Source of the DNA: Phenylobacterium sp.
GTDB taxonomy: Bacteria > Pseudomonadota > Alphaproteobacteria > Caulobacterales > Caulobacteraceae
DNA length: 64,000 bases
Assembly (NCBI RefSeq): GCF_013822795.1
Contig: NZ_PNLB01000003.1
Coordinates: forward strand, 62,001 to 126,000
Direction: 5' to 3'
The notes under the pieces are model-generated. The model was not told the DNA's origin, did not search any database, and worked only from the letters and a program-made list of their open reading frames with translations. This document shows, piece after piece, positions 56,570 through 64,000 of the stretch (position 1 is the stretch's first letter; the number at the start of each line of letters is the position of its first letter). Position numbers and translations under genes: made by a program.

Positions 56570-56596
56570 CGGCTATAGGCGCACCCTTCCTGCGGC

Positions 56597-56671
56597 GGAT
56601 GCGTAGCTCAGCGGGAGAGCACCTCGTTCACACCGAGGGGGTCACAGGTTCAATCCCTGTCGCATCCACCA
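56597..56671 (+). tRNA. tRNA-Val (anticodon CAC), CCA encoded
   Basis: A full cloverleaf of 75 bases: acceptor GGATGCG pairs with CGCATCC, D-arm TAGCTCAGCGGGAGAGC, anticodon stem CCTCG/CGAGG with loop TTCACAC (anticodon CAC), and T-arm ACAGGTTCAATCCCTGT; discriminator A then encoded CCA. A T-rich tail (ATTTTTCCCTT) follows, probably the terminator. Its 3' end borders the island that holds a tyrosine recombinase, so it is a likely integration site. Confidence 0.95.
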
Positions 56672-56901
56672 TTTTTCCCTTACATTTCAAGCCGCTAGGG
56701 ACTGACCCCGAATTAATTGTCAGTCCGACTGCCAGTTTGAGGGCAAATAGGGGGCACTCTCAGCGCACCCGTGTTCATGGTTCGGTTCACCGTTCCACGA
56801 GGGGTCAGTCGAAATCAGAGCGTTTCAGGACGCTTTCCGGGGTCAGCTCGGTCTGATTCCCCATACACCTGCTGGACGAGGCCGGCCCCTCCACGTGAGG
56901 C
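56672..56901. other. tRNA-proximal island edge with GGGGTCAG repeats and inverted repeats
   Basis: No gene is seen. GGACTGAC (56699-56706) and GTCAGTCC (56719-56726) form an 8-base inverted repeat with a 12-base AT-rich spacer. GGGGTCAG occurs at 56801-56808 and 56839-56846, and its complement CTGACCCC at 56702-56709, so three copies in about 145 bases. They may be arm-type sites for the integrase at 57785. The attachment core would be the tRNA 3' end. Confidence 0.4.
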
Positions 56902-57567
56902 TCAACGGCGACGACGATTCTGTTCGCCGCGCCGGGCAGACTTTCGAGGACCTCGGATAGGCTTCTTCAAGCCCATGTAGAGAAACCCAACTGCAGCCGT
57001 CGCGCTCAGCGCCGCTGCGGCGAGCATCCAGTCGCCCCGCTCGTTGCCTAGGCTTCCCGGGCCAATTGGTTGGCTGGCGTTCCCTGCATTGAAAGACGCG
57101 GCGCTCCCCGAGTAGCCCCTTCCGCCCTCCCTTCCCCCATCGCTGCGCAACAGGTCACCGATCGACTGGCCGTTCAGTTCGCAGCGCGCGACGACTCGAT
57201 CATAGCTCTGGTGCTCGGCAATGCAGACGACGTCCCTTCGCATCGCCAGCCCCTCGAGTGCCCTCTTTGCCGAAGGCCCCTCAGGCGAGCCGAGTTCCGG
57301 GGCATAAAAATCAGCCAGGCGAACTTCGACCCAATCTGACCTGCCAGGGCCAACGCCCACACAGAGGCTGTCACCGTCCCCGACGTAGACAACAGGGCCT
57401 GAGAAGCGCGCTCCGGCCTCGAGATAACTAGGCAAGGGGCCTTGGTCTGGGATCGCCTTGCACGGATCTGCGCGCGCCTCTGCAACGCCTCCTAGACACG
57501 CCAGAGCTATTGCGAGGGGCGCCAGTACTGCGCCCCCACGTTGGACAAGCTTAGCGGCACTGGCCAT
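56902..57567 (-). CDS. Exported SNase-like (thermonuclease family) protein with C-terminal TM
   Basis: The 221-residue precursor has a signal peptide (about 1-35; APLAIALACLGGVAEARA), an SNase-like domain (about 55-150) with YVGDGDSLCVGVG, WVEVRLADFYAPELGSPEGP and SYDRVVARCEL. These correspond to the calcium and catalytic Arg/Glu/Arg region of staphylococcal nuclease. After a Gly/Ser linker comes a TM (about 180-202) and a highly basic tail. It is predicted as a membrane-anchored nuclease facing the periplasm. It lies in the island behind tRNA-Val; whether it acts on foreign DNA is inference. Confidence 0.78.
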   Translation of the reverse strand: MASAAKLVQRGGAVLAPLAIALACLGGVAEARADPCKAIPDQGPLPSYLEAGARFSGPVVYVGDGDSLCVGVGPGRSDWVEVRLADFYAPELGSPEGPSAKRALEGLAMRRDVVCIAEHQSYDRVVARCELNGQSIGDLLRSDGGREGGRGYSGSAASFNAGNASQPIGPGSLGNERGDWMLAAAALSATAAVGFLYMGLKKPIRGPRKSARRGEQNRRRR

Positions 57568-57784
57568 CAGCTCCCCCGCTTCGCGGCTAGATCATACGCT
57601 ACCGATATCGTGGCGCGCAGAAACCCAAAACTCAGAGGTCGCTGCCAACAAAATTCGGATCATCGGCATTCCCGTTCAGGGTGATCGCCGATCACAAACG
57701 TCAAGCCACAGACCACTGCCACGCTGTGAGCCCGTCGAACATCGACTGCGTCTGCTTCCGTGTGCGTCTTGACCGGAGGAAGAC

Positions 57785-59905
57785 ATGGACCTCGAACAGG
57801 GCGATTTCGCTCTAGCCATCTCGCGGTTTTGCCGCCTGCGACTACCGAGAGCCTTCACTGGCGCGGAGGTCCAAAAGCTACGGAATTGCCTCCTCAGCGC
57901 ATGGAAACGAGGCGAAACACCAGCTCGACGCGGCCGGGGCTATGACTGGGTGGACCTGGCCCGAAAGTCAGGCGTCGCGCACGAGCGGATTCTCGCCGGA
58001 CGAAACGTCATTGTCCCGATCCTCGCGGCACACGAGCGAGCGCTTGTCGGGCGACCACAGCTCGCTGCCTCGCCGGATCATCGGTCCAATAGCGCTGATC
58101 CTCGCCCCCGTAGCAGATCTGCTCTTCCGAGAGACGCGGCACCATTCGCGAGAGCCCTCAATCACCACATGACCCGCCATGGCGACAGCAGCTGGTCGCT
58201 GCATGCGGCGATCGCCGGCCCGGAGGACATCCTCGACAAAGGCACGCTTCGCACCTGGCGACGAGGGCTTAAGCAGCCGCAGGCGGTCGAGAGTCTCGCG
58301 CTGCTCAATCGCATTGAACAGCGATATCAGCTTCCGGAGGGGTACTTTCAGGAGAAGCTTGGGCCGCGGCCACGTGCGAGCGCCGGAAAGACGCCGGAAC
58401 TAAGTGCCTCAGAATCTCGACGGCTCGCCTGGCACCTGCCTGACGACTTCGCGTCCCGCCCCGCGGCCGAGCGGGCGCGGATCCTCGAATGGGTGCGCCG
58501 GGTCATCATCTCGGGCAGCACGGACTACCGCAAATATCACGGCGAGACGGTCAAGCAGCGTTTCGGAATGAGATTTGACACGAGCAGGAGGCAGAATGAA
58601 CTCGATGCCCCTCCACAGCTGCAAGAGGAGATGAACGATCTCGCCTCGTTCAAGAGCTCCACGCTCACGAGGACCGGCTTTCAACGCAGCGGGGTCTGGA
58701 ACGAAGCCACAGCGGCTCAGCGGACTGAACACTTTGGCCTCCTCTTTGGCGCGCTTGCCGCCTCGCCAAACGGCGAAGTTCGGGGATTGGGCCTGCCCGC
58801 TGCCGACCTGACCTTCGGAATGCTGCTCTTCCCCGCCGTTTGGGACTGGTACGTCCAATGGCGCGAACGGCGGCGCGGCTTCTACACAAGCTGGGAGGCC
58901 GAGATGCTGCTCCTTGGCGCGGCGCTCACCCGAGCAGAGACAGGCTGGCTACGTCAGCGCCGAGACATCGCCGATCGGCTTGTGCCCGTTGAAGGCCTCG
59001 TGAGTCAGGCCGAGGTCGACGCCGTCAAGACCAACTGGGATCAGGCCTGCGACCGGCTAAACAAACACGCAGTGGCGAGAGCCAAGGAAATCGAACGTGT
59101 AGCCCGCGTCCATCGTGATCCGTTCGAGCCGATCCTGGTGATCCTCGAGGCAGACAGCCCCCTCGCCGAGTACCGCAAGATCACCGAGGAAATCGCGCGG
59201 CGAATGCCGGACCCCAAGCGCTACCCAAAGCCTCATGCTGAGGCGGTGCGATCATTCCTGATGCTCCGCATCGGCCTGCATTCGGGCCTACGGCAAAAGA
59301 ACCTTCGCCAGCTGCTCGCGTGTCGGCAGGACGAACGGCCGCTGACCGAGCGGCAGCTAATCGAGGGCAAACGCGGCGAACTGCGATGGAACGAACGGGA
59401 GCAAGGCTGGGAACTCTTCATTCCTGCAGTCGCCTTCAAGAACTCAAGCTCTTCGTTCTTCGGCAATCGTCCCTTTCGGCTTGTCCTGCCGGACCTGGGA
59501 GGCCTCTACGCCTACATTGACTACTACCTGGAGCGCGGACGAGCGCTACTCCTAAGCGGATCACCCGATCCCGGCACGTTCTTCATTAAGACGGTGAAGA
59601 CCACCAGCCGAAATGCCAGCTACACGCAGAGTGGCTTCTACGAAGCCTGGCGTCTCGTGATTCAACGCTACGGGATCTACAACCCCTACACCGGACGAGG
59701 CGCCATAGAGGGGCTCCTTCCCCACGGCCCTCACAACATCCGCGATGTGCTCGCAACCCATGTGCTCAAGCAGACTGGCTCTTACGAACAAGCGAGCTAC
59801 GCAATCCAAGACACCCCGGAAATGGTCTCCCAGCACTACGGCCGCTTCTTGCCTCAGGACAAGGCCGCTCTCGCGGCGCAGGTTCTCAACAAGGCGTGGG
59901 CATAA
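57785..59905 (+). CDS. Large tyrosine recombinase (island integrase)
   Basis: The 706-residue protein carries a C-terminal tyrosine-recombinase domain: Arg503 in IGLHSGLRQKNLRQLL, His650-Asn-Ile-Arg653 in GPHNIRDVLATHVLK, and Tyr685 in VSQHYGRFL. The second His/Trp position reads IQ, so that residue is replaced. An N-terminal helical region (1-75) and a segment at about 130-195 (MTRHGDSSWSLHAAIAGP, then KGTLRTWRRGLKQPQAVESL) look like an HTH-type DNA-binding part. It is much longer than phage integrases (about 400 aa). Position about 1.1 kb after tRNA-Val fits an integrase acting there. Confidence 0.82.
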   Translation: MDLEQGDFALAISRFCRLRLPRAFTGAEVQKLRNCLLSAWKRGETPARRGRGYDWVDLARKSGVAHERILAGRNVIVPILAAHERALVGRPQLAASPDHRSNSADPRPRSRSALPRDAAPFARALNHHMTRHGDSSWSLHAAIAGPEDILDKGTLRTWRRGLKQPQAVESLALLNRIEQRYQLPEGYFQEKLGPRPRASAGKTPELSASESRRLAWHLPDDFASRPAAERARILEWVRRVIISGSTDYRKYHGETVKQRFGMRFDTSRRQNELDAPPQLQEEMNDLASFKSSTLTRTGFQRSGVWNEATAAQRTEHFGLLFGALAASPNGEVRGLGLPAADLTFGMLLFPAVWDWYVQWRERRRGFYTSWEAEMLLLGAALTRAETGWLRQRRDIADRLVPVEGLVSQAEVDAVKTNWDQACDRLNKHAVARAKEIERVARVHRDPFEPILVILEADSPLAEYRKITEEIARRMPDPKRYPKPHAEAVRSFLMLRIGLHSGLRQKNLRQLLACRQDERPLTERQLIEGKRGELRWNEREQGWELFIPAVAFKNSSSSFFGNRPFRLVLPDLGGLYAYIDYYLERGRALLLSGSPDPGTFFIKTVKTTSRNASYTQSGFYEAWRLVIQRYGIYNPYTGRGAIEGLLPHGPHNIRDVLATHVLKQTGSYEQASYAIQDTPEMVSQHYGRFLPQDKAALAAQVLNKAWA

Positions 59906-59972
59906 CGTCACGCCGCATCTAGCTCTCGACTCGCGAGGGCTTGGTGCGTTGACCCGTGAATTCCGTCAATGC

Positions 59973-60893
59973 CTAAGGCTGTCCCTGGAAACGAACCGAG
60001 TAAACAGCCGGCGTGGCGGCCCACGCACTTGTCTCGATGTATGAGACTGGGTCCTGGATGATCTGCACTTTGGGGGAAGCCGTGAGACAGCCAGCGACGA
60101 GGTAGAGCCAATAGCCCTGGCGATGAGTTCTGGCTGAGCGAAGCTCGCCGGCAGTGACCTCAATCCCCGTGAAGCCGCCGCCTGTCGTGCCCTTAACCTC
60201 GACCCGCTGCAGCGTCCCGCCTTCGTCGCGAAAGTCGATGTCCCACCCCGGGGTCTCGCCCATCGCAGCGCGGTGGAAGTGGGCTGTGGAGCCAGGATGC
60301 TCGGCTTTTATGTGCCGAAGGGCCACTGCCTCCGCCCAATCGCCTATCACCTTGGCCTGCTTGGACCTACGGTAGGAGCTCCGAGCGCGGGTCGGTCCTG
60401 AGGTCGCTACAGGGACTACCAGATTGTCGCTCCTAGCGATGACAATGCTAGCGCTCTCAGGCGGGTTTGCAGTCGCAGTGAGCACCCGCCCGCCCGAAAG
60501 CTCCATAATCCGCTGATAGACGGCGGGCTCGAGCGTACGAACGCCGTCACGCCAGAGGTTGGCAGGAATATCCTCCAAATTCACCCCGTCGACCTTCGCG
60601 GGAACCGGCGTCTCAAAACGCTGATAGCCTTCGATCGCGCAGTACCAGGCCTTTCGTGAGCTCTCCTGGGTCTTGGGATCAAGCCAAATAGTCCCGACCC
60701 GCCCAAACCCGACGTACTCGGCGGGACCACGTTTGCCGCCGAGCCGATGTACCCCGCGATAGTAGACGAAGGGTTCGCCGGTCGTGATCTTGCCCTGATA
60801 CTTTGAGGGGTAGTGGTAGTGCACGCCCTCAACGTCATCCCAGGCGTGCGCCGGATTAGTCACGACGTCGTTGTGCACCAAAACCAATGGCAT
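59973..60893 (-). CDS. PUA/EVE-like N-terminal plus DUF3883 nuclease-like protein
   Basis: The 306-residue protein joins an N-terminal region (about 1-130; HNDVVTNPAHAWDDVEGVHY, YPSKYQGKITTGEPFVYYRG, AEYVGFGRVGTIW), resembling PUA/EVE-like modified-base readers, with a C-terminal DUF3883 domain (about 190-280). The latter has GDWAEAVALRHIK, then GWDIDF with Asp218/Asp220 and VEVKGT with Glu232-Val-Lys234, a PD-(D/E)XK nuclease pattern. The architecture suggests a modification-dependent restriction enzyme. The ATG at 60893 has a GGGGGAG site. Activity is inferred only. Confidence 0.72.
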   Translation of the reverse strand: MPLVLVHNDVVTNPAHAWDDVEGVHYHYPSKYQGKITTGEPFVYYRGVHRLGGKRGPAEYVGFGRVGTIWLDPKTQESSRKAWYCAIEGYQRFETPVPAKVDGVNLEDIPANLWRDGVRTLEPAVYQRIMELSGGRVLTATANPPESASIVIARSDNLVVPVATSGPTRARSSYRRSKQAKVIGDWAEAVALRHIKAEHPGSTAHFHRAAMGETPGWDIDFRDEGGTLQRVEVKGTTGGGFTGIEVTAGELRSARTHRQGYWLYLVAGCLTASPKVQIIQDPVSYIETSAWAATPAVYSVRFQGQP

Positions 60894-61169
60894 GTTCGAC
60901 TCCCCCAAGACGGAGACTACCTGCCATTGGCGGTGCCAAGCCACTCAGATCGCGACGAAGTTCTCTGGCGCGCGAGCGCATGTATGGGTGAAGCAACGAG
61001 GAATTGGACTTGTCGCAAGGGTTTGGAAGAAGGCGCTCAAGTCAGCTCGGTGCCTGAAGAAATCACCTCCTGGTCAGGGATGCGGCTCTCCGGCTGCGGC
61101 GACGTCGACATTACTCCCAAAGCCACGCGGGTTTCTGGAGAGATCGAGCGCCGACGGCCACTCCACAAT

Positions 61170-61209
61170 ATAGCTTTAAGGCTATTCCCACACATAGCTT
61201 AAAGGCTAT
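61170..61209 (+). promoter_or_regulatory. Paired HigA-type operators before the higBA locus
   Basis: Two near-palindromic copies, ATAGCTTTAAGGCTAT (61170-61185) and ATAGCTTAAAGGCTAT (61194-61209), differ by one base and are 24 bases apart, directly before the toxin start at 61218. Their position and form fit operators bound by the downstream XRE-type antitoxin. Confidence 0.65.
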
Positions 61210-61217
61210 ACAGGGGC

Positions 61218-61567
61218 ATGGCTTGGACGGTTATCAACCACGACGACCTCGAAGCGGAGCACGACGCTCTGCCTGAGGACGTGCAGGACGAACTCCGCTC
61301 ACCGGCTTTCTGGAGCGGTTCGGTCCGCTGAAACGCCCTCAGGTGGATACGCTGAACGGCTCCGACCATGCGAGCATGAAGGAAATCCGCTTCAAAGCCG
61401 CCGACGGCGTCTGGCGTTTCGCCTTCGCGTTCGATCCCGACCTTCAGGCCGTCATCCTCTGCGGCGGCGACAAGTCGGGCATTTCGGAGAAGCGCTTCTA
61501 CAAGACGCTGATCAAGACCGCCGATGGTCGTTTCAGCGATTGGCTGGACAGGAAGAAAAGGGAGTAG
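61218..61567 (+). pseudogene. higB: HigB/RelE-type toxin gene broken by a frameshift
   Basis: An ATG at 61218 opens MAWTVINHDDLEAEHDALPE, typical of the HigB/RelE (Gp49-like) toxin start, and runs to a stop at 61329. The rest of the toxin lies in another frame: GFLERFGPLKRPQVDTLNGS from about 61304, and MKEIRFKAADGVWRFAFAFD to YKTLIKTADGRFSDWL, ending at 61567. The break lies near 61293-61303, where about four bases seem missing compared with the expected protein. It is either a decayed toxin or a sequencing error. The antitoxin gene follows 3 bases later. Confidence 0.72.
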
Positions 61568-61570
61568 ATC

Positions 61571-61891
61571 ATGGCTCGTCGCACTGACGACATCCTTGCG
61601 GAGATGACGCCGGAACGCCGAGCCAAGATCGAGGCTCGGGCCGCTGCACTGGCCGAGCATGTCAACACGTTAGCTCAGGTCCGGAAGATCGCTGGAAAGA
61701 CCCAAGCTCAGATCGCAGATCAGTTGGGTAAGAAGCAGCCTTCCATCCAAAAGATGGAGCGGCAGGCTGATTTCTACGTCTCCACACTGCGACGCTTCGT
61801 CGAGGCGGCGGGGGGATCTGTAGAGATCCGCATCAATCTCCCCGACAAGCCTCCGATCGTGCTCGACGAGTTCTCCGACCTCCACGCCTGA
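61571..61891 (+). CDS. higA: XRE/HigA-family antitoxin
   Basis: The 106-residue HTH protein has AEHVNTLAQVRKIAGKTQAQ, then IADQLGKKQPSIQKMERQAD as the helix-turn-helix, and a C-terminal GSVEIRINLPDKPPIVLDEF. It is the usual second gene of HigBA loci in which the toxin comes first. It would repress the locus through the paired operators at 61170-61209. With the toxin frameshifted it may persist as an orphan antitoxin. Confidence 0.85.
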   Translation: MARRTDDILAEMTPERRAKIEARAAALAEHVNTLAQVRKIAGKTQAQIADQLGKKQPSIQKMERQADFYVSTLRRFVEAAGGSVEIRINLPDKPPIVLDEFSDLHA

Positions 61892-62186
61892 TCACGCCGG
61901 GACGTTGGTACAGACCGCAGCTCAGCTGCATTGCTGGGCTGCTTAGCGCCACTTCCGGACATTTGCCCCGGGGCTGGAAGCGGACTCAGTTGAAGGTCCG
62001 CTTGCAGGAACCTCACAAGCGACCGAACCCCACCCTTACGGTCGCACCGGCGTAGACATCGTTGAGACCGTAAGGACAAAAGTCCTGAACGCTTCGGACA
62101 GAAATTCGCCGAGCTTGTCACCCGCAACCGTGAACCCGGGACAAAAACCCTCCTCACCGGGACATCAATTCTGACCCGTTACACGT
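61892..62186. other. Gap with long inverted repeat and possible IS-end remnant
   Basis: No gene is seen. CCTTACGGTC (62034-62043) and GACCGTAAGG (62066-62075) are perfect inverted arms with a 22-base spacer, perhaps a terminator between convergent genes. Near 62140-62180, CGGGACA occurs twice (ACCCGGGACAAAA and CACCGGGACATC) before ATTCTGACCCGTTACACG, which looks like a transposon end with internal repeats. No transposase is near, so this would be a remnant. Confidence 0.35.
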
Positions 62187-63188
62187 CTAGAAGCGACCAG
62201 CCTCAGGAGCCGTCACGGGCTCCATCGGCCATCGGACAGCGATGAGCTTCGAGCTGGCCATCTTGCTGACCGTCACCTGGTTAAACAGGTTCCCAGCTAG
62301 AACCTCGACGGACCCATCGGGTAGGTCGCGAACGTAGAAGCCCACCATGCCGCCGCCGCTGTCGCCGCGCGTGAAGACGACAACCGCGCCGGGCTTCGCG
62401 GTCTCAAGGGGCGTGCCCCACCTGGACCAGGACACTGCTTGGGCGGAGTTTGTTCCGGCGTATCCCGACTGCTTCATCACCCAGTTCGCGAACTGGCTGT
62501 TCCAGGGAAACTCATCGCCAATCGCCCCTCCCCGCCCTTCGGGCGTCGAGGCGATGAACTCGATGATGCGAGGATTGGCGGCAGCCCCCGGGATTTCTTG
62601 CACGCCGCGTTCCGCGAGGGCGACCTTAAGCCAGGGTGCCTGTTCCGCGCCTCGCTCCAAGATCTCAAGGGATTCGGCCGATACGGAGGGGGCGGCCGGC
62701 GAACCGGCGTTGCCTGACGACACCGGCAGGTAGCCGCCTTCACCAGGCTGCCTGTTGTCCAGGTAGCGCTTCAGATCCCCGTTGGCGTCGCGGTACAGCC
62801 CCATCCTGAGGAGCATCTCGAGATTTTCCGCAGCTTTGTCCGGGTCGCCGACCTTGATCATTTCCAGGACGCGGGCGTACTCGGCCTTGTCACGTTCCTG
62901 CTCGCGAGCGGCGACGCCGTTCCAGTAGGCCACGGCCGCATTCCCGAAGGCGCCGATCGCTGCGGCGACGAGCGCGACCGTGAGAGGGTTCGACCACGAG
63001 GCCCAACGCGCCTGTCTTGTGCGCAGAGAGGCTTCGCTTTCGCGCAAGGCCATGTCGCGTTCGCGCAGCAGGTAGTCGCGTTCGTCCATGGACCGCCGTG
63101 CAATACGGTCGGACTCTTCGAGCGCCAAGCGCTCCCTTTCGAGATCCAGGCGCTCCCGCGCGGGCGTTTGATCGTCGGCCTCGCTCAT
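62187..63188 (-). CDS. Coiled-coil/TM protein with degenerate NlpC/P60-like (TIGR02594-type) domain
   Basis: The 333-residue protein has a Glu/Arg-rich coiled coil (8-60), a TM (about 66-90), a helical module (ARVLEMIKVGDPDKAAENLE, 105-124) and a C-terminal domain (about 184-320) resembling TIGR02594 peptidoglycan-hydrolase-like proteins: PWLKVALAERGVQEIPG, FPWNSQFANWVMKQSG, GAVVVFTRGDSGGGMVGFYV, EVLAGN. The expected catalytic Cys (PWCSAF) is Asn230 and the His (GHVGFY) is Met281, so it is probably not an active peptidase. Its start overlaps the stop of the NTPase gene (ATGA). It may sense or bind cell wall or be a membrane effector. Confidence 0.7.
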   Translation of the reverse strand: MSEADDQTPARERLDLERERLALEESDRIARRSMDERDYLLRERDMALRESEASLRTRQARWASWSNPLTVALVAAAIGAFGNAAVAYWNGVAAREQERDKAEYARVLEMIKVGDPDKAAENLEMLLRMGLYRDANGDLKRYLDNRQPGEGGYLPVSSGNAGSPAAPSVSAESLEILERGAEQAPWLKVALAERGVQEIPGAAANPRIIEFIASTPEGRGGAIGDEFPWNSQFANWVMKQSGYAGTNSAQAVSWSRWGTPLETAKPGAVVVFTRGDSGGGMVGFYVRDLPDGSVEVLAGNLFNQVTVSKMASSKLIAVRWPMEPVTAPEAGRF

Positions 63189-64000
63189 GGACCAATAAGT
63201 TCGGGCGTGGCGGGAGCGCCGGTCGTTGACGGCAGATTGATGCCCGCCAGCGCGATGGTCGACTCAATTCGTACGAGCCGAGCCGCCGCCAGCGCCGCGC
63301 TGACCTCGATGCCTTGTCGCGCGCCTGCTACCAGCTCGCTCAGATCCAGATGTTGCACGATCAGCCAGCCATCCTGCTCCTTGCTGAGTTCCGCGGTGAC
63401 CAGAACCGCCTCAAGCAGGCCGACATAGGTCGTCAATTCCTGGCAGATCGAGGCCGCACGATTTGCGTAGTCCTTTCCAGAGGCCCGCACTGCGCGCGCT
63501 TTATCGTTTAGGGCGTCGCAAGGCCCCTTGAGATCGGGAATCGAGGTCGCGCTCGAGAGTTGGGCAACGGCGTCGAGAAGGTCCGCAATCTCTGTTTCAT
63601 CGGCGGTCATGCGCAGCGCGACGGAGCTCGCGCGCACCTTGCTGTCGAGCTCCAGCCGAGCCAACTGGCTTGCGGCGGCGGCGACGTTGAGACCCGCGGG
63701 CTCGGCGTCGGCCAGCTCAAGCACCAGGCGCGCATAGCGGATCAGGTCGCGCGGCAAGCCCCCTGAGAGCATGTGACAGAGTTGAACGAAAGGTTCCGGG
63801 AAGCGGACGATGCGCCGCGCAAGAAGCTCGCGTGATGCGGCGAGCTCGCCGTAGGTCACAAGGCAGACGTCGTCGAACGCGCTGTCGAAGGCGTCACGAA
63901 ATCCGAGCCCGCGGCGCTCGAAGGCGCTCAGCGCGTGTTCGGACACCGAAATCAGATAGAAGCAGCGGGGAATCCCAAACACCGACTTGACGCCGTTGAG
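63185..64000 (-). CDS. P-loop NTPase, C-terminal part (5' end outside the window)
   Basis: The frame is open to the window edge, so the start and any Walker A lie beyond 64000; 271 residues are visible. It begins LNGVKSVFGIPRCFYLISVS, a sensor-1-like strand, followed by AFERRGLGFRDAFDSAFDDV and LCHMLSGGLPRDLIRYARLV, a sensor-2-like motif of KAP/STAND-type P-loop NTPases. After it come helical segments (about 100-265) with no known domain. It is coupled to the downstream coiled-coil/TM protein by a 4-base overlap. Confidence 0.7.
   Translation of the reverse strand, partial: LNGVKSVFGIPRCFYLISVSEHALSAFERRGLGFRDAFDSAFDDVCLVTYGELAASRELLARRIVRFPEPFVQLCHMLSGGLPRDLIRYARLVLELADAEPAGLNVAAAASQLARLELDSKVRASSVALRMTADETEIADLLDAVAQLSSATSIPDLKGPCDALNDKARAVRASGKDYANRAASICQELTTYVGLLEAVLVTAELSKEQDGWLIVQHLDLSELVAGARQGIEVSAALAAARLVRIESTIALAGINLPSTTGAPATPELIGP

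Noticed and set aside
60813-61202. Forward ORF in the gap before higB (129 codons)
   Set aside because: Starts inside the DUF3883 gene on the opposite strand, covers its promoter and the HigA operators, and has no recognisable content.
61218-61567. Programmed ribosomal frameshift in higB
   Set aside because: No slippery heptamer or downstream pseudoknot is obvious at the break, and about four bases appear missing, which fits decay or error better.

Overview
The window is high-GC alphaproteobacterial chromosome of the Caulobacter/Phenylobacterium type. Supporting signs are the run dipM-pcm-surE-serS-tatCBA-scpBA-nagZ-SPOR/ftsN-dgt-erpA, an SOS box of the alphaproteobacterial form GTTC-N7-GTTC before uvrA, and GANTC and CtrA-like sites before dipM. 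The genus is inferred from gene order and protein character, not from a database search.

Layout. 1-8.8 kb: an FMN riboswitch with ribH2, a thioesterase, a Phd-PAS fusion, an ABC-F ATPase with a possible leader ORF, an ada/DNA-oxygenase alkylation-repair operon, and metabolic genes. 8.9-13.9 kb: a DUF885 protein, a BlaI regulator coupled to a TolQ/MotA-like membrane protein behind tandem operators, and a D-aminoacylase operon with two tiny coupled genes. 14-21.4 kb: SOS-controlled uvrA, ogt, a GST, a membrane protein, trmFO and a phytoene-synthase-like (NDUFAF6-like) gene. 21.5-25.4 kb: a PuuD-like membrane protein, a Mth938/NDUFAF3-like gene and secF-secD-yajC. 25.5-38 kb: a DUF815 ATPase and the long conserved minus-strand block from dipM (division, with a degenerate LytM domain) through Tat export, Scp condensin-like, nagZ, ftsN and dgt, with divergent erpA. 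38-56.6 kb: a CsgG/SH3 protein, xth, small envelope proteins, a racemase-like protein, glutathione peroxidase, oxidoreductases, a MATE pump, class II DAHP synthase, an O-antigen ligase-like protein, gor, rpiA, glmU and gph.

56.6 kb to the end: a tRNA-Val(CAC) gene marks the edge of what looks like an integrated island. Beyond it lie a membrane-anchored SNase-like nuclease, a 706-residue tyrosine recombinase, a DUF3883 protein with a PUA/EVE-like N-terminus and a PD-(D/E)XK-like core, a HigBA toxin-antitoxin locus with a frameshifted toxin, and a translationally coupled pair that runs off the window. That pair is a P-loop NTPase fragment followed by a coiled-coil/TM protein whose NlpC/P60-like (TIGR02594-type) domain has lost its Cys and His. 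This pair and the DUF3883 protein are the best candidates for undescribed conflict or defence systems. The other end of the island is not in the window.
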